A stretch of DNA of 64,000 nt from contig NZ_BAAAYL010000001.1 of NCBI RefSeq assembly GCF_039536205.1, forward strand, positions 1,302,001-1,366,000, in the 5' to 3' direction. Origin of the DNA: Streptomyces sannanensis. GTDB taxonomy: Bacteria > Actinomycetota > Actinomycetes > Streptomycetales > Streptomycetaceae. Positions 40,777 through 49,299 of the stretch are shown here, one piece after another. A program made the translations under genes and the position numbers. The notes under the pieces were generated by a model, which was not told where the DNA came from, searched no databases, and saw only the letters and a program-made list of their open reading frames with translations. Each line of letters opens with the position of its first letter. The first letter of the stretch is position 1.

Positions 40777-43700
40777 CACGACCACCGCCCAGGCCGACAA
40801 CCCGACGACTCAGACACAGTCGTCGGGCAGGCGACTTCGTCTGCCGGGAAGGGGCGGTGGGAGTCCGCTCTTCCGCAATGCCTACGCCCTGATGGTCAAC
40901 ACCGGGATCAGCGCGCTGCTCGGCCTGGGCTTCTGGCTGGCCGCCGCCCGCTACTACTCCGAGGACGCGGTCGGTCAGGGCTCCGCCGCGATCGCGGCGA
41001 TGAAGTTCCTCGCCGGGATCACCGCGGTGACCCTGACCGGTGCGCTGGCCCGGTTCATCCCGGTGGCCGGCAACACCACCGGCAAGCTGGTGTTCCGTAC
41101 CTACGCGGGCAGTTCGCTGATCGTCGGTCTCGCAGCGGTCGTCTTCCTGCTGACCCTGGACTTCTGGGGTCCCTCGTACCGCTTCCTGCACGGGCCGCTG
41201 AACGGACTCGGCTTCATCGCGGCAGTGATCGCCTGGTCGCTGCTCACCCTCCAGGACGGCGTACTGACCGGACTGCGCAGCGCTTTCTGGGTGCCCGTCG
41301 GCAACACCGTCTTCTCCGCGGTGAAGCTGGCGCTCCTGGTGGCGATCGCCGTCTCGGTGCCCACCGCCGGTGTCTTCGTCTCGTGGGTCGCCGCGATCGC
41401 GGTGTCCGTGGTGCCGCTGGGTTGGCTGGTCTTCCGCCGGCTGGTGCCGCGGCACGTCGAGCTGACCGCGAAGACCGCGAACCCGCCCTCCTACCGGGAG
41501 CTGGGGCGTTTCCTGGCCGGTGACTACACCGGGTCGCTGTTCGCGCTTGCCGTCGTCTACCTGGTGCCGGTGATCGTGGCCTCGCAGGTCAGCTCGGCCG
41601 ACAACGCGTACTTCTACATCACCGCGACCATCGGCGGCACAGTCGAGCTCCTGGCGATCAACATGGGCGCCTCCCTGACCGTGGAGGGCGCGCACGACCC
41701 GGCGCAGCTGGGACGCAACACCCGTGCCGCGCTGCTGCGCATGACCAAGATCGTCCTGCCCATCTGTCTCGTCCTCTTCGTCCTGGCCCCGCACATCCTC
41801 CGGGTGTTCGGCGAGGGATACGCCCAGGGCGCGACCCCGCTGTTGCGCTGGCTGGTCGTCGGCGCTGCGCTGCGGGTCGTCATCGAGCTCTACTTCGCGG
41901 TGCTGCGCGCCCAGAGCCGGACCGCCGGACTCGCCTATTTGCAGGGCGCGTTGTGTGTACTGGTGCTCGGCTCGACACTGGCGCTGCTGCCTCAGATGGG
42001 GCTCACGGGTGTGGGACTCGCGGAGGTGGCCAGCCTCTCCGTGATCGCCGCCGTCGCCGCGTACAAGCTGTACGGGGTGCTCAAGGCCGCCCCCGCGGCA
42101 GGGCCCGCGGAGACGGCCGCGGACGCGGCCTCGTCCGACGGGGACCTCGCGGACCTGGGCGTGGAGCAGGACGAGCCCGGTGAGACGGAACTCCCGGACG
42201 GGGACGACGCCGCGCCGGAGCCGACCGGCCCCCGCTGGGCGCTGCGCGCCGCGCTCGACCCCGACGTCACACCACCGATCGGCGTGCGGGTGGACTTCGA
42301 CCACCCGGAACGCCGTCCGGACCTGCGTCCGGGACCGGACACCCCGGCACCGGGCACACCGGCGCTCACCGACCCGGCCACCCCGGCCGTGCCCGTCGCG
42401 GAGCCGCCGGCCGGCACCACCGCACGCCGCGGACTCCGGACAGCCGGGCCCGAGCTGGGCATCGGCCTTCTGCTCGCATCCGCGCTGGCCCTGTACTGGT
42501 GGCCGATACGCGGCTTCGGCGAGGCCGAGCTGGACCGTATGGGCGGGCTCGGGCTGATCTCCGTACTGCCGGCCGCGACGCTGCTCGGCGCCGCACTGCT
42601 GATCCTCTCCTTCGCGTCACTGCTGTGGCTGAACCGGCCGCGTACGGTCCTGCTGACGGTGGTGCTGCTGGCCACGGTCGTGTCCCTGCACGGACTGCCT
42701 GCCGTACTGGAGGCCGAGCCCCGGTTCGCCACCGCCTGGCAGCACCTCGGCTTCATGGACTACATCGACCGGTCCGGCACCGCGGTGCCGGACCTGGACG
42801 CACGCTGGAGCTGGCCCGGATTCTTCGCGCTCGCCACGTTCGTCGCGAAGGCGTGCGGCGTCTCGGACATGACCGAGGTGATCCGCTGGTGGCCGATGAC
42901 CATCCAGCTGCTCTACCTCCCCCCGCTGTTCCTGCTGACGCGTGCGCTGCGGGCGAGCTGGCGGGCGAAGTGGACCGGCGCCTGGATCTTCGTACTGAGC
43001 GGCTGGGTGGGCCAGGACTACTTCTCGCCGCAGGGCTTCACCTACCTGCTCTATCTGGCCTTCGTGGCGGTCCTGCTGGTGTGGTTCCGCGAACCCCGGA
43101 TGCTGTGGGCGAGGCGCCGCCCCGGCGAGGCAGAGGTGCGTCCGGCGCGACGCCTCGAGAAGGCGGTGCTGCTGCTGGTCCTCGTGGCGCTGTTCGCCGG
43201 TACGGTGCCGGCGCACCAGCTGACGCCGTTCGTGATGCTGGGCGTCCTGACGGCACTGGTGCTGCTCGGCCGCTCGGAACTGCGCGGGCTGCCACTGCTG
43301 TTCGGCGTGCTGGTCGTGGTCTGGGTGGGCTTCTTCGCCGAGCCGTACTGGTCGGGTCACTTCGACGAACTGTTCGGCGGAGTCGGCGGGGTCGGCGGCA
43401 ATGTGACCTCGTCCGTGTCGGGACGCATCGAAGGCGGCAACTCCACGCACAAGCTGGTGCTGTACTCGCGGGTGGCGATGGCCGGCTCGGTGATGGCGCT
43501 GGCCTGCTACGGCTGGTGGCGGCGGCGCGAGAACGGATACGCCGAGCGCGCGCTGCTGGTACTGGCCTTCGTGCCGTTCCTGGGCTTCGGCATGCAGTCG
43601 TACGGCGGCGAGATGGCCCTGCGCGTCTTCATGTTCGCGCTGCCGGGCGCCGCGCTGCTCTGCGCGCTCGCCCTCTTCCCGCGCACCGGCGTCACCGCGG

Positions 43701-44449
43701 CGGAGCGGGACAAGGACCGGGTCAGCCTCGCGCCGCTGGCCGCTCTGATGGCCGGGCTGGTGCTGCTCGGCGGCTTCCTGGTGGCCCGCTGGGGCAATGA
43801 GCCGTTCGAGCGGATCAGGCCGGGCGAGGTCGCCGCGATGGAGTACGTCTACGCGCACGACGAGCCGACGGTCCGGCTGCTGTGGATGAGCAACGACACC
43901 GTCGACAACGTCACCCCCGCCATGCCCTGGGGCGCCCGGGACATGGAGAAGGTCAGCTACGTACCGACGCTCGCCCCGAGGGACCCGGTGCTGGTCGCCA
44001 GTCTGGTCAAGGCACTGAAGGACGCCGGCCCGCACTCGTACCTCATGGTCAACCGCAGCCAGTCGGTCTATCTCCAGCTCGACGCGGGCTACTCGGCCGC
44101 CTGGGAGAAGCGCCTGGTACACAATCTCGACGCCCGGCCGGAGCTGAAGAAGGTCCTGTCCAACACGGATGTCTCGATGTACGCGCTGAAGATCCAGCCG
44201 GACGGCACGGTGGCCGAGCCCAAGCCCGGCCCGGCCGGGCCGAGGATCACCTGGACACCCTGGTCGGTGGTGGGCGCGCTGGCCGCGCTGGCACTGATCG
44301 TGCTGCTGACGGCACGCGAGATCGTGCGCGTCGCCGTCCGGCCGGGAGTCAAGCGGCTGCGCCGGCTGCAGTCCACGTTCTGGTTCGCACTACCGCTGCT
44401 GGCGCTGCTGCTGGCGTCACTGGTCCAACGGTTCATGACGCTCTCTTGA
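40769..44449 (+). CDS. 1226-residue flippase-glycosyltransferase fusion membrane protein
   Basis: One uninterrupted frame from GTG 40769 (8-nt overlap with the deacetylase gene). Residues ~35-437 form a polysaccharide-type flippase (Wzx/MurJ-like fold, about 12-14 helices: NAYALMVNTGISALLGLGFW, then LVFRTYAGSSLIVGLAAVVF). Residues ~437-560 are an acidic/proline-rich cytosolic linker. Residues ~560-1226 form a second polytopic region, with MDYIDRSGTAVPDLDARWSW after the early helices, and a soluble outer segment LRLLWMSNDTVDNVTPAM, resembling a GT-C glycosyltransferase or O-antigen-polymerase-like enzyme. Ends TGA 44449. It would translocate the lipid-linked repeat and attach or extend it outside. 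Function inferred from cluster content. Confidence 0.75.
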   Translation: MSDTTTAQADNPTTQTQSSGRRLRLPGRGGGSPLFRNAYALMVNTGISALLGLGFWLAAARYYSEDAVGQGSAAIAAMKFLAGITAVTLTGALARFIPVAGNTTGKLVFRTYAGSSLIVGLAAVVFLLTLDFWGPSYRFLHGPLNGLGFIAAVIAWSLLTLQDGVLTGLRSAFWVPVGNTVFSAVKLALLVAIAVSVPTAGVFVSWVAAIAVSVVPLGWLVFRRLVPRHVELTAKTANPPSYRELGRFLAGDYTGSLFALAVVYLVPVIVASQVSSADNAYFYITATIGGTVELLAINMGASLTVEGAHDPAQLGRNTRAALLRMTKIVLPICLVLFVLAPHILRVFGEGYAQGATPLLRWLVVGAALRVVIELYFAVLRAQSRTAGLAYLQGALCVLVLGSTLALLPQMGLTGVGLAEVASLSVIAAVAAYKLYGVLKAAPAAGPAETAADAASSDGDLADLGVEQDEPGETELPDGDDAAPEPTGPRWALRAALDPDVTPPIGVRVDFDHPERRPDLRPGPDTPAPGTPALTDPATPAVPVAEPPAGTTARRGLRTAGPELGIGLLLASALALYWWPIRGFGEAELDRMGGLGLISVLPAATLLGAALLILSFASLLWLNRPRTVLLTVVLLATVVSLHGLPAVLEAEPRFATAWQHLGFMDYIDRSGTAVPDLDARWSWPGFFALATFVAKACGVSDMTEVIRWWPMTIQLLYLPPLFLLTRALRASWRAKWTGAWIFVLSGWVGQDYFSPQGFTYLLYLAFVAVLLVWFREPRMLWARRRPGEAEVRPARRLEKAVLLLVLVALFAGTVPAHQLTPFVMLGVLTALVLLGRSELRGLPLLFGVLVVVWVGFFAEPYWSGHFDELFGGVGGVGGNVTSSVSGRIEGGNSTHKLVLYSRVAMAGSVMALACYGWWRRRENGYAERALLVLAFVPFLGFGMQSYGGEMALRVFMFALPGAALLCALALFPRTGVTAAERDKDRVSLAPLAALMAGLVLLGGFLVARWGNEPFERIRPGEVAAMEYVYAHDEPTVRLLWMSNDTVDNVTPAMPWGARDMEKVSYVPTLAPRDPVLVASLVKALKDAGPHSYLMVNRSQSVYLQLDAGYSAAWEKRLVHNLDARPELKKVLSNTDVSMYALKIQPDGTVAEPKPGPAGPRITWTPWSVVGALAALALIVLLTAREIVRVAVRPGVKRLRRLQSTFWFALPLLALLLASLVQRFMTLS

Positions 44450-44640
44450 GCGCTCGGCTCGCCTCCGGGGCGCTCAAGGCCCTGTCGACGGTCGGCAGTG
44501 CTCGGTTTGCTCACGCGGCTGCAGCCGCATATCGACTGCAGCCCTCGCAAACCTGCGCGCGGTCTCCCTTCCGACAGGGCCGCGCCCCTTCGACTCGCTC
44601 GCGACGGCCCTGAAGGGGGATGCCCAGGGCCCGCGGTGGC
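44450..44640. repeat. structured intergenic repeat, copy A (between convergent genes)
   Basis: Between the convergent fusion gene and glycosidase. Nested inverted repeats: TTGAGCG/CGCTCAA (44446-44477), GGCCCTGTC/GACAGGGCC (44479-44581), GGTTTGC/GCAAACC (44504-44553) and the palindrome GCGGCTGCAGCCGC (44515-44528). The complement of 44521-44539 is GCAGTCGATATGCGGCTGC, found identically at 61375-61393, where the following bases also match. It is a dispersed, hairpin-forming repeat and probably a bidirectional terminator. Confidence 0.65.
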
Positions 44641-46059
44641 TCAGCGCTCGAGCCACCGCACGCCATACGCCGGCATGTCGAAGGTCTTCCCGTCGACCCG
44701 CGCCTGGATGGCCCTGTTCAGTGTGTTGACCACCAGGACCGCCTTGTCGTCCGCCAGCACCCGGACGTTCGGTACGTCGTCCTGGGCGATGTCCACCGTC
44801 TCGTAACGCGTCCCCGGCGGGAACTCCTTGCCGAAACGCTTCACCAGGTCCAGCATCGGCAGTCCGCTCCCGCCGTCACCGAGCTGCGTGGCCCGCCACA
44901 GACAGCCGGCGCAGGCGGCACCCTTCTTCTGCGGGTTCCAGTAGAAGCCGCTGCTCGCCCCGCCACGCACCATCGCCATCATCCCGGTGGCCTGGACGGC
45001 GACACGTTGCGCCTCGCTCCAGCCTTCCCGGTCGTCGTCATCGTCGCCCGGCTCGACGTAGTACTCCGCCCACCAGAGCGGCAGCCCGCCGGACTGCTGC
45101 TTCACCCACTGGCTCACCGCCGTCAGCTTCTCCGTCGCCCGGAACGGGTCCGGCAGCAGCTCGTCGTCACGGGTGTAGCTGGAGCCGTCGACGACCACGA
45201 AGTCCGCGCCCGCCTTGTTCCTGTTCCAGTAGCCGAAGGCGTCGAGGACCCGCTGGTCGATGCTGCCCCACGGCCCCTTGAGCGCCGACGCGTACGTCGT
45301 GTCGCGCGGTTCGTAGCTGTCCATGACCAGATACGGGCCGCCGACCAGATTCTCCTTGTTCACCTTCTTGAGCGCCGCGTACACCAGGTTGTAGAGCCGG
45401 GTGTAGCCCTCGTAGTCCCACCGTTTCCTGGAGTCGTCGAAGAAACCCTTGAACTCGTTCCAGACGATGAAGTGGCGGACATCCGGATAGCGTTTGGCGA
45501 CCGTTGCCGCCAGTTCGGCGAAGTCCTCGTAGTGGGCCGGGCTGGGCGCCGTCTCCAGCGCCCGCTGGCTCCAGTCCGTGTTCTTCGCGCCCGCCTTGCC
45601 GCCCTTCATCCAGTCCGGCGCGCAGCACAGGGTGATCACCGGTGTGCCACCGGTGCTGCGGATGAAGTCGATACGGCGGTCCAGCGCCTCGAACTGATAA
45701 CGGCCGGGCGAGGGCTCGGGATTGTCCGCGCCCCACCCCATGAGGTGCTGGTTCTGCGGCAGCGGCTGCGCGGACAGCAGCCGCTCCGCCTGCCGGATCG
45801 ACCCCGGCTTCCCCTCGTCGGCGCTGTACTGCGTATGCGTGAAGCCCCACCCCACGTCCGGCTTCGGCCGGGCAGGCGGCGTCGCGGGCGTACCGTGCAC
45901 CCTGTCGCCGTCGGCCGAGGTCCCCGGGTCGGCGCCCTCGCCGTTGCCGGGCTGGATGCTGCACATGGTCAGGAGAAGTGCGAGTGCGACTGCGCCCGTG
46001 CCGAGCAGAGCGGTGAGCCGCCACCGCCGTGCCCCCGTGTTCCACCCATGACGTCCCAT
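44641..46059 (-). CDS. secreted clan GH-A glycoside hydrolase (GH39-like)
   Basis: 472 residues. After MGRHGWNTGARRWRLTALLG there is a hydrophobic signal/anchor (~16-35), and the mature part begins in a Gly/Asp linker. Catalytic features: FIVWNEFKGFF supplies the acid/base Glu of the NE motif, LWWAEYYVE the nucleophile Glu, with QFEALDRRIDFIRSTGG earlier. This is the beta/alpha barrel of GH39/GH5-like beta-xylosidases and EPS-degrading enzymes. Located convergently at the end of the polysaccharide-type cluster, it could trim or release the polymer made there. The ATG at 46059 is preferred although no strong ribosome site is present. Confidence 0.78.
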   Translation of the reverse strand: MGRHGWNTGARRWRLTALLGTGAVALALLLTMCSIQPGNGEGADPGTSADGDRVHGTPATPPARPKPDVGWGFTHTQYSADEGKPGSIRQAERLLSAQPLPQNQHLMGWGADNPEPSPGRYQFEALDRRIDFIRSTGGTPVITLCCAPDWMKGGKAGAKNTDWSQRALETAPSPAHYEDFAELAATVAKRYPDVRHFIVWNEFKGFFDDSRKRWDYEGYTRLYNLVYAALKKVNKENLVGGPYLVMDSYEPRDTTYASALKGPWGSIDQRVLDAFGYWNRNKAGADFVVVDGSSYTRDDELLPDPFRATEKLTAVSQWVKQQSGGLPLWWAEYYVEPGDDDDDREGWSEAQRVAVQATGMMAMVRGGASSGFYWNPQKKGAACAGCLWRATQLGDGGSGLPMLDLVKRFGKEFPPGTRYETVDIAQDDVPNVRVLADDKAVLVVNTLNRAIQARVDGKTFDMPAYGVRWLER

Positions 46060-46164
46060 CAAGACCAATGGTATCGGCGGCGGTTGGCATTCCGGCAGGT
46101 TTCCGCAGGTTCCGCCCGAACGGGACCGGCAAACCGGATGCGCGGCCGGTCCCTGTGCCGGATC

Positions 46165-47268
46165 ATGGACGCCATGTCCGCCAACCCAGAGGCCACGCTG
46201 CCGATCCGGCTGAACGTGGACGACAGCGATTCCCCCTCCGACGTCGTCGACGTGCTGTTCCTCGGCCGCTTCGCGTCCGGCGAGCAGCCCTTCTCCCACA
46301 GCTCCTCCATCGACCGCGTCAAGTCCGGCGCCACCCTGCTGCCGCCGTCCGCGACCGTGCTGCGCACCGCCCGCGACGACGACCGCAGCGCGACGCTCGC
46401 CGAGGGCGACGGCTGGACCCTGCTCATCTCCCGCTGGAACCGCAGCGCCGACGTGACGGTGACGGCGGTCAGTGAAGAACTGGCCGCGAAGGTACTGCGG
46501 CAGGCGACGGACGGCGCCGAGGACGAACCGGAACCGGTGCCCGAGAACGTCACCATGGGCTTCTGGTACGTCTCGCCGCGACGCGGCCCGCATCGCACCA
46601 CCCGCCAGATCGCCGCCGGCACCTGGGAGGAGGTCCGGCCCAACTACACCGCGCCGGTCGCCGACGCCATGGACCGGCTGATGAAGGTCACCCCCGAGGA
46701 CATCGCCGGCCGGCTGCTGCTGCTCCACGGACCGCCCGGCACCGGCAAGACCTCGGCACTGCGCACCCTGGCCCGCTCCTGGCGGGACTGGTGCCAGGTG
46801 GACTGCGTCCTGGACCCGGAGCGGCTCTTCAACGACGTCGGCTATCTGATGGACATCGCCATCGGCGAGGACGAGGGCACCTCGAAGGGCCGCTGGCGGC
46901 TCCTGCTCCTCGAGGACTGCGACGAGCTGATCCGCGGAGAGGCCAAGCACACCGCGGGGCAGGCCCTGTCCCGGCTGCTGAACCTGACCGACGGACTGCT
47001 CGGCCAGGGCCGCAACGTCCTGGTCGGCGTGACGACGAACGAGGATCTGGAGCGCCTCCACCCCGCGGTCGTCCGCCCCGGCCGCTGCCTGGCCCGTATC
47101 GAGGTCGGCCCGCTGACCCGCGAGGAGTCGGTGTCCTGGCTCGGCAGCGAGGAGGGGGTCGGCCGCGACGGCGCCACGCTGGCAGAGCTCTTCGCCCTGC
47201 GCCGCGGCACCGGCCCGGCCGCGATCCCGGCCCGGGACAGGGGTCCGGACGCGGGGCTGTACCTCTGA
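46165..47268 (+). CDS. AAA ATPase, DUF5925-type
   Basis: 367 residues. N-terminal domain of unknown fold (~15-165) with DVLFLGRFASGEQPFSHSSS and the ATWEEVRPNY segment. The AAA core has Walker A GPPGTGKT (189-196), Walker B LLLLEDCDEL (246-255), a sensor-1-like VLVGVTTNEDLERLHP and a sensor/Arg region HPAVVRPGRCLARIEV. This is the DUF5925 AAA family of actinobacteria, whose function is unknown; such proteins may remodel or sense protein complexes. ATG at 46165; a second in-frame ATG at 46174 is equally possible. Divergent from the glycosidase by 105 nt. Confidence 0.8.
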   Translation: MDAMSANPEATLPIRLNVDDSDSPSDVVDVLFLGRFASGEQPFSHSSSIDRVKSGATLLPPSATVLRTARDDDRSATLAEGDGWTLLISRWNRSADVTVTAVSEELAAKVLRQATDGAEDEPEPVPENVTMGFWYVSPRRGPHRTTRQIAAGTWEEVRPNYTAPVADAMDRLMKVTPEDIAGRLLLLHGPPGTGKTSALRTLARSWRDWCQVDCVLDPERLFNDVGYLMDIAIGEDEGTSKGRWRLLLLEDCDELIRGEAKHTAGQALSRLLNLTDGLLGQGRNVLVGVTTNEDLERLHPAVVRPGRCLARIEVGPLTREESVSWLGSEEGVGRDGATLAELFALRRGTGPAAIPARDRGPDAGLYL

Positions 47269-47289
47269 CCGGGGGCACCCCGGCCCGGG

Positions 47290-47664
47290 TCAGCCCTCGT
47301 ACGCCGCGCGCAGGGCGTCCTCGACCACGGCCAGCGCATCCGCGCGGTCCAGTCCGAGCCGCCTGACGCGTTCCGCGAAGGCCTGCGCCGCGGCCGCGGC
47401 CTCGCGGCTCGCGGCGTCACCGGCCGCGGCGACGAACGTACCGTGGCGGCCGCGGGTCTCGATCACACCGTCCGCCTCCAGCGTGCGGTACGCCTTGGCA
47501 ACGGTGTTCGCGGCGAGGCCGAGCTCCTCGGCGAGGCCGCGTACGGTGGGGAGCTTGTAGCCCACCGGCAGCGCGCCGGAGCGCGCCTGCTCGGCGATCT
47601 GGGTGCGCAGTTGCTCATACGGGGCAATGGCGGCGGCCGGGTCCACGGCGATCTTCAGGGTCAC
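47290..47664 (-). CDS. GntR/YtrA-type regulator
   Basis: 124 residues with the winged HTH SGALPVGYKLPTVRGLAEEL, then LGLAANTVAKAYRTLEADGV and IETRGRHGTFV. The short C-terminal helical stretch classifies it as YtrA subfamily, which generally regulates ABC transporters or nearby genes; none is adjacent. GTG start at 47664. It is divergent from the double-GNAT gene 71 nt away and convergent with the AAA gene. Confidence 0.85.
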   Translation of the reverse strand: MTLKIAVDPAAAIAPYEQLRTQIAEQARSGALPVGYKLPTVRGLAEELGLAANTVAKAYRTLEADGVIETRGRHGTFVAAAGDAASREAAAAAQAFAERVRRLGLDRADALAVVEDALRAAYEG

Positions 47665-47734
47665 GGCCCGATTGTCCCGCACCCCCGGAAAATGAGAGGC
47701 ACCACACCAGCCGTCCCACGTAACGTGCCGTTCC

Positions 47735-48655
47735 ATGACACCGATCGTCCGCGACTTCCGCCCCGACGACGCCGAGGCGGTGGCGGCGGTCCGCCGCGCA
47801 GCGCTTCCGTTCATGGTGACCACCCCCGAGGGCATCGCCTTCGAAGTGGATCAGGCAAGCCCCGCCGCCCGCTACCGGCTGCTCGTCGCCGAGGAGGACG
47901 GTGAGGTGACCGGCACGGCCCGGGTGGGCCTCGCCCATCAGAGCCCCACCCCCGGCCAGGCCTTCGTGAACGCCTATGTGCACCCCGGCCACCGGGGCCG
48001 CGGCGCGGGCTCCCTCATCGTGACCACCGCCGAGGCGTACCTCGCGGGCGAGGGCGCCGCCCAGGTCTACTCCTGGGTCCTGGACGAGCCGCACTTCCGA
48101 ACCTTCGCCGAACGCCGCGGCTACCGGCCCAGCCGCCCCGCCCACTTCCTCCGCCTGGACCTGTCGAACGGCGAGCTGCCGCCGCTCGAGGAGCCGCCCG
48201 CCGGGTACGAGCTTCGCGCCGCCGCCGACTTCGCCGACGATCCGCGGCCCCTCTTCGAAGCCGAAGCCGAATGCACGGCGGACGAACCGAGCGACATCGC
48301 CGCGGAACTGGACGACTACGAGGACTGGCTGGCCGACACCTGGAGCCATCCGGACCTGGACCGCGACCTCACCATGGTCGCCGTCGCCGACGGCAAGGTC
48401 GTGGCCTTCAGCGCCGCCCGCACCGACGGGCACACCCGCTACGCCTCCGGCATGACCGGCACCCTGCGCACCCACCGCGGCCGGGGGCTGGCCAGGCTGG
48501 TCAAGAACCACTCCCTGCACCGCGCCCGCGCGGCCGGCTGCACCGAAGCGTTCACCGGCAACGACGCGGACAACGGCCCCATGCTGGCCGTCAACAAATG
48601 GTTCGGTTACGACATCTGTGCCACGGAGGTACGTCATGTCCGCGAACTCGGTTGA
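47735..48655 (+). CDS. tandem-domain GNAT acetyltransferase (mycothiol synthase-like fold)
   Basis: 306 residues with two GNAT domains: N-domain motif A at VNAYVHPGHRGRGAGSLIVT and C-domain motif A at GMTGTLRTHRGRGLARLVKN with the closing CTEAFTGNDADNGPMLAVN. The layout (two GNAT halves) matches mycothiol synthase relatives, but this is not MshD itself by sequence, so the acceptor is unknown. ATG at 47735. The last 20 nt overlap the DUF402 gene, with which it is co-transcribed. Confidence 0.85.
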   Translation: MTPIVRDFRPDDAEAVAAVRRAALPFMVTTPEGIAFEVDQASPAARYRLLVAEEDGEVTGTARVGLAHQSPTPGQAFVNAYVHPGHRGRGAGSLIVTTAEAYLAGEGAAQVYSWVLDEPHFRTFAERRGYRPSRPAHFLRLDLSNGELPPLEEPPAGYELRAAADFADDPRPLFEAEAECTADEPSDIAAELDDYEDWLADTWSHPDLDRDLTMVAVADGKVVAFSAARTDGHTRYASGMTGTLRTHRGRGLARLVKNHSLHRARAAGCTEAFTGNDADNGPMLAVNKWFGYDICATEVRHVRELG

Positions 48656-49118
48656 TGTGGTCCTCGTCAAGGCGGGGCGAACGAAGCTCCGTTACCCGGC
48701 GGAAGTGATCCGGGACGACGGCACACGCATGACGGTCCGCGCGCCCTGGGCGGCCGTAGGGGCACGGGACTTCGGCTTCGTGCGCTTCGAACCGGGCGAT
48801 GTCTTCACCGAGCACTACTGGCGCGACCGCTGGTACGCGGTCAAGGAGGTCCGCAGCGGGAACGGCGCTCTCAAGGGCTGGTACTGCGACATAGCCCGCC
48901 CCGCCGTGGCCACGGCGGGCGAGCTGGTGTGCGAGGACCTCGACCTCGACCTCTGGCTGTCCGCCGACGGGGCCACGGTGCTGCGCCTGGACGAGGACGA
49001 GTTCGCGGAGAGCGGCCTCGCGGACCGCGACCCGGAGGCGGCAGAGAACGCCCGCCGCGCCCTCGACGAACTCGAACTCCTGGCCCGCGACGGCGGCTTC
49101 AGCGCATTGCTCGGCTAG
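48636..49118 (+). CDS. DUF402 protein
   Basis: 160 residues of the DUF402 / FomD-like fold: KLRYPAEVIRDDG, VFTEHYWRDRWYAVKEVRSG and LKGWYCDIARPAVATAGELV, which includes the conserved WYCDI(A)xP segment. Family members hydrolyse nucleoside-linked or cytidylyl substrates (FomD) or have unknown phosphatase roles; no more can be said here. ATG at 48636 inside the end of the GNAT gene, with GGAGG (48624-48628) as ribosome site. Confidence 0.83.
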   Translation: MSANSVDVVLVKAGRTKLRYPAEVIRDDGTRMTVRAPWAAVGARDFGFVRFEPGDVFTEHYWRDRWYAVKEVRSGNGALKGWYCDIARPAVATAGELVCEDLDLDLWLSADGATVLRLDEDEFAESGLADRDPEAAENARRALDELELLARDGGFSALLG

Positions 49119-49237
49119 GAGCGCCCTGAAGATCTTGGAATCGCGCCCGGCTTGCACCGGTTCATGACGATTGACATTTACCGGCAATCCGGGGCGAGTC
49201 AGGCGGCCGGAGCAAGATCTTCATCGGTCTTCCAGGT

Positions 49238-49297
49238 CCTGTCCGGTCGATCGGCCACACCGAGGTGTCGCGAGCCCGGCATGATCGGCCGGACAGG
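49238..49297. terminator. long bidirectional hairpin
   Basis: CCTGTCCGGTCGATC (49238-49252) pairs with GATCGGCCGGACAGG (49283-49297) at 14 of 15 positions; inside is ACACC-GA-GGTGT. It sits just past the methyltransferase-NUDIX stop (49300) and between convergent genes, the usual place for a two-way terminator. Confidence 0.65.
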
Positions 49298-49299
49298 GC

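Noticed and set aside
44641..47061. A long minus-strand frame extending the glycosidase upstream into the AAA gene
   Set aside because: Only the part from ATG 46059 has a signal peptide and catalytic motifs; the extension is antisense to the AAA ATPase.
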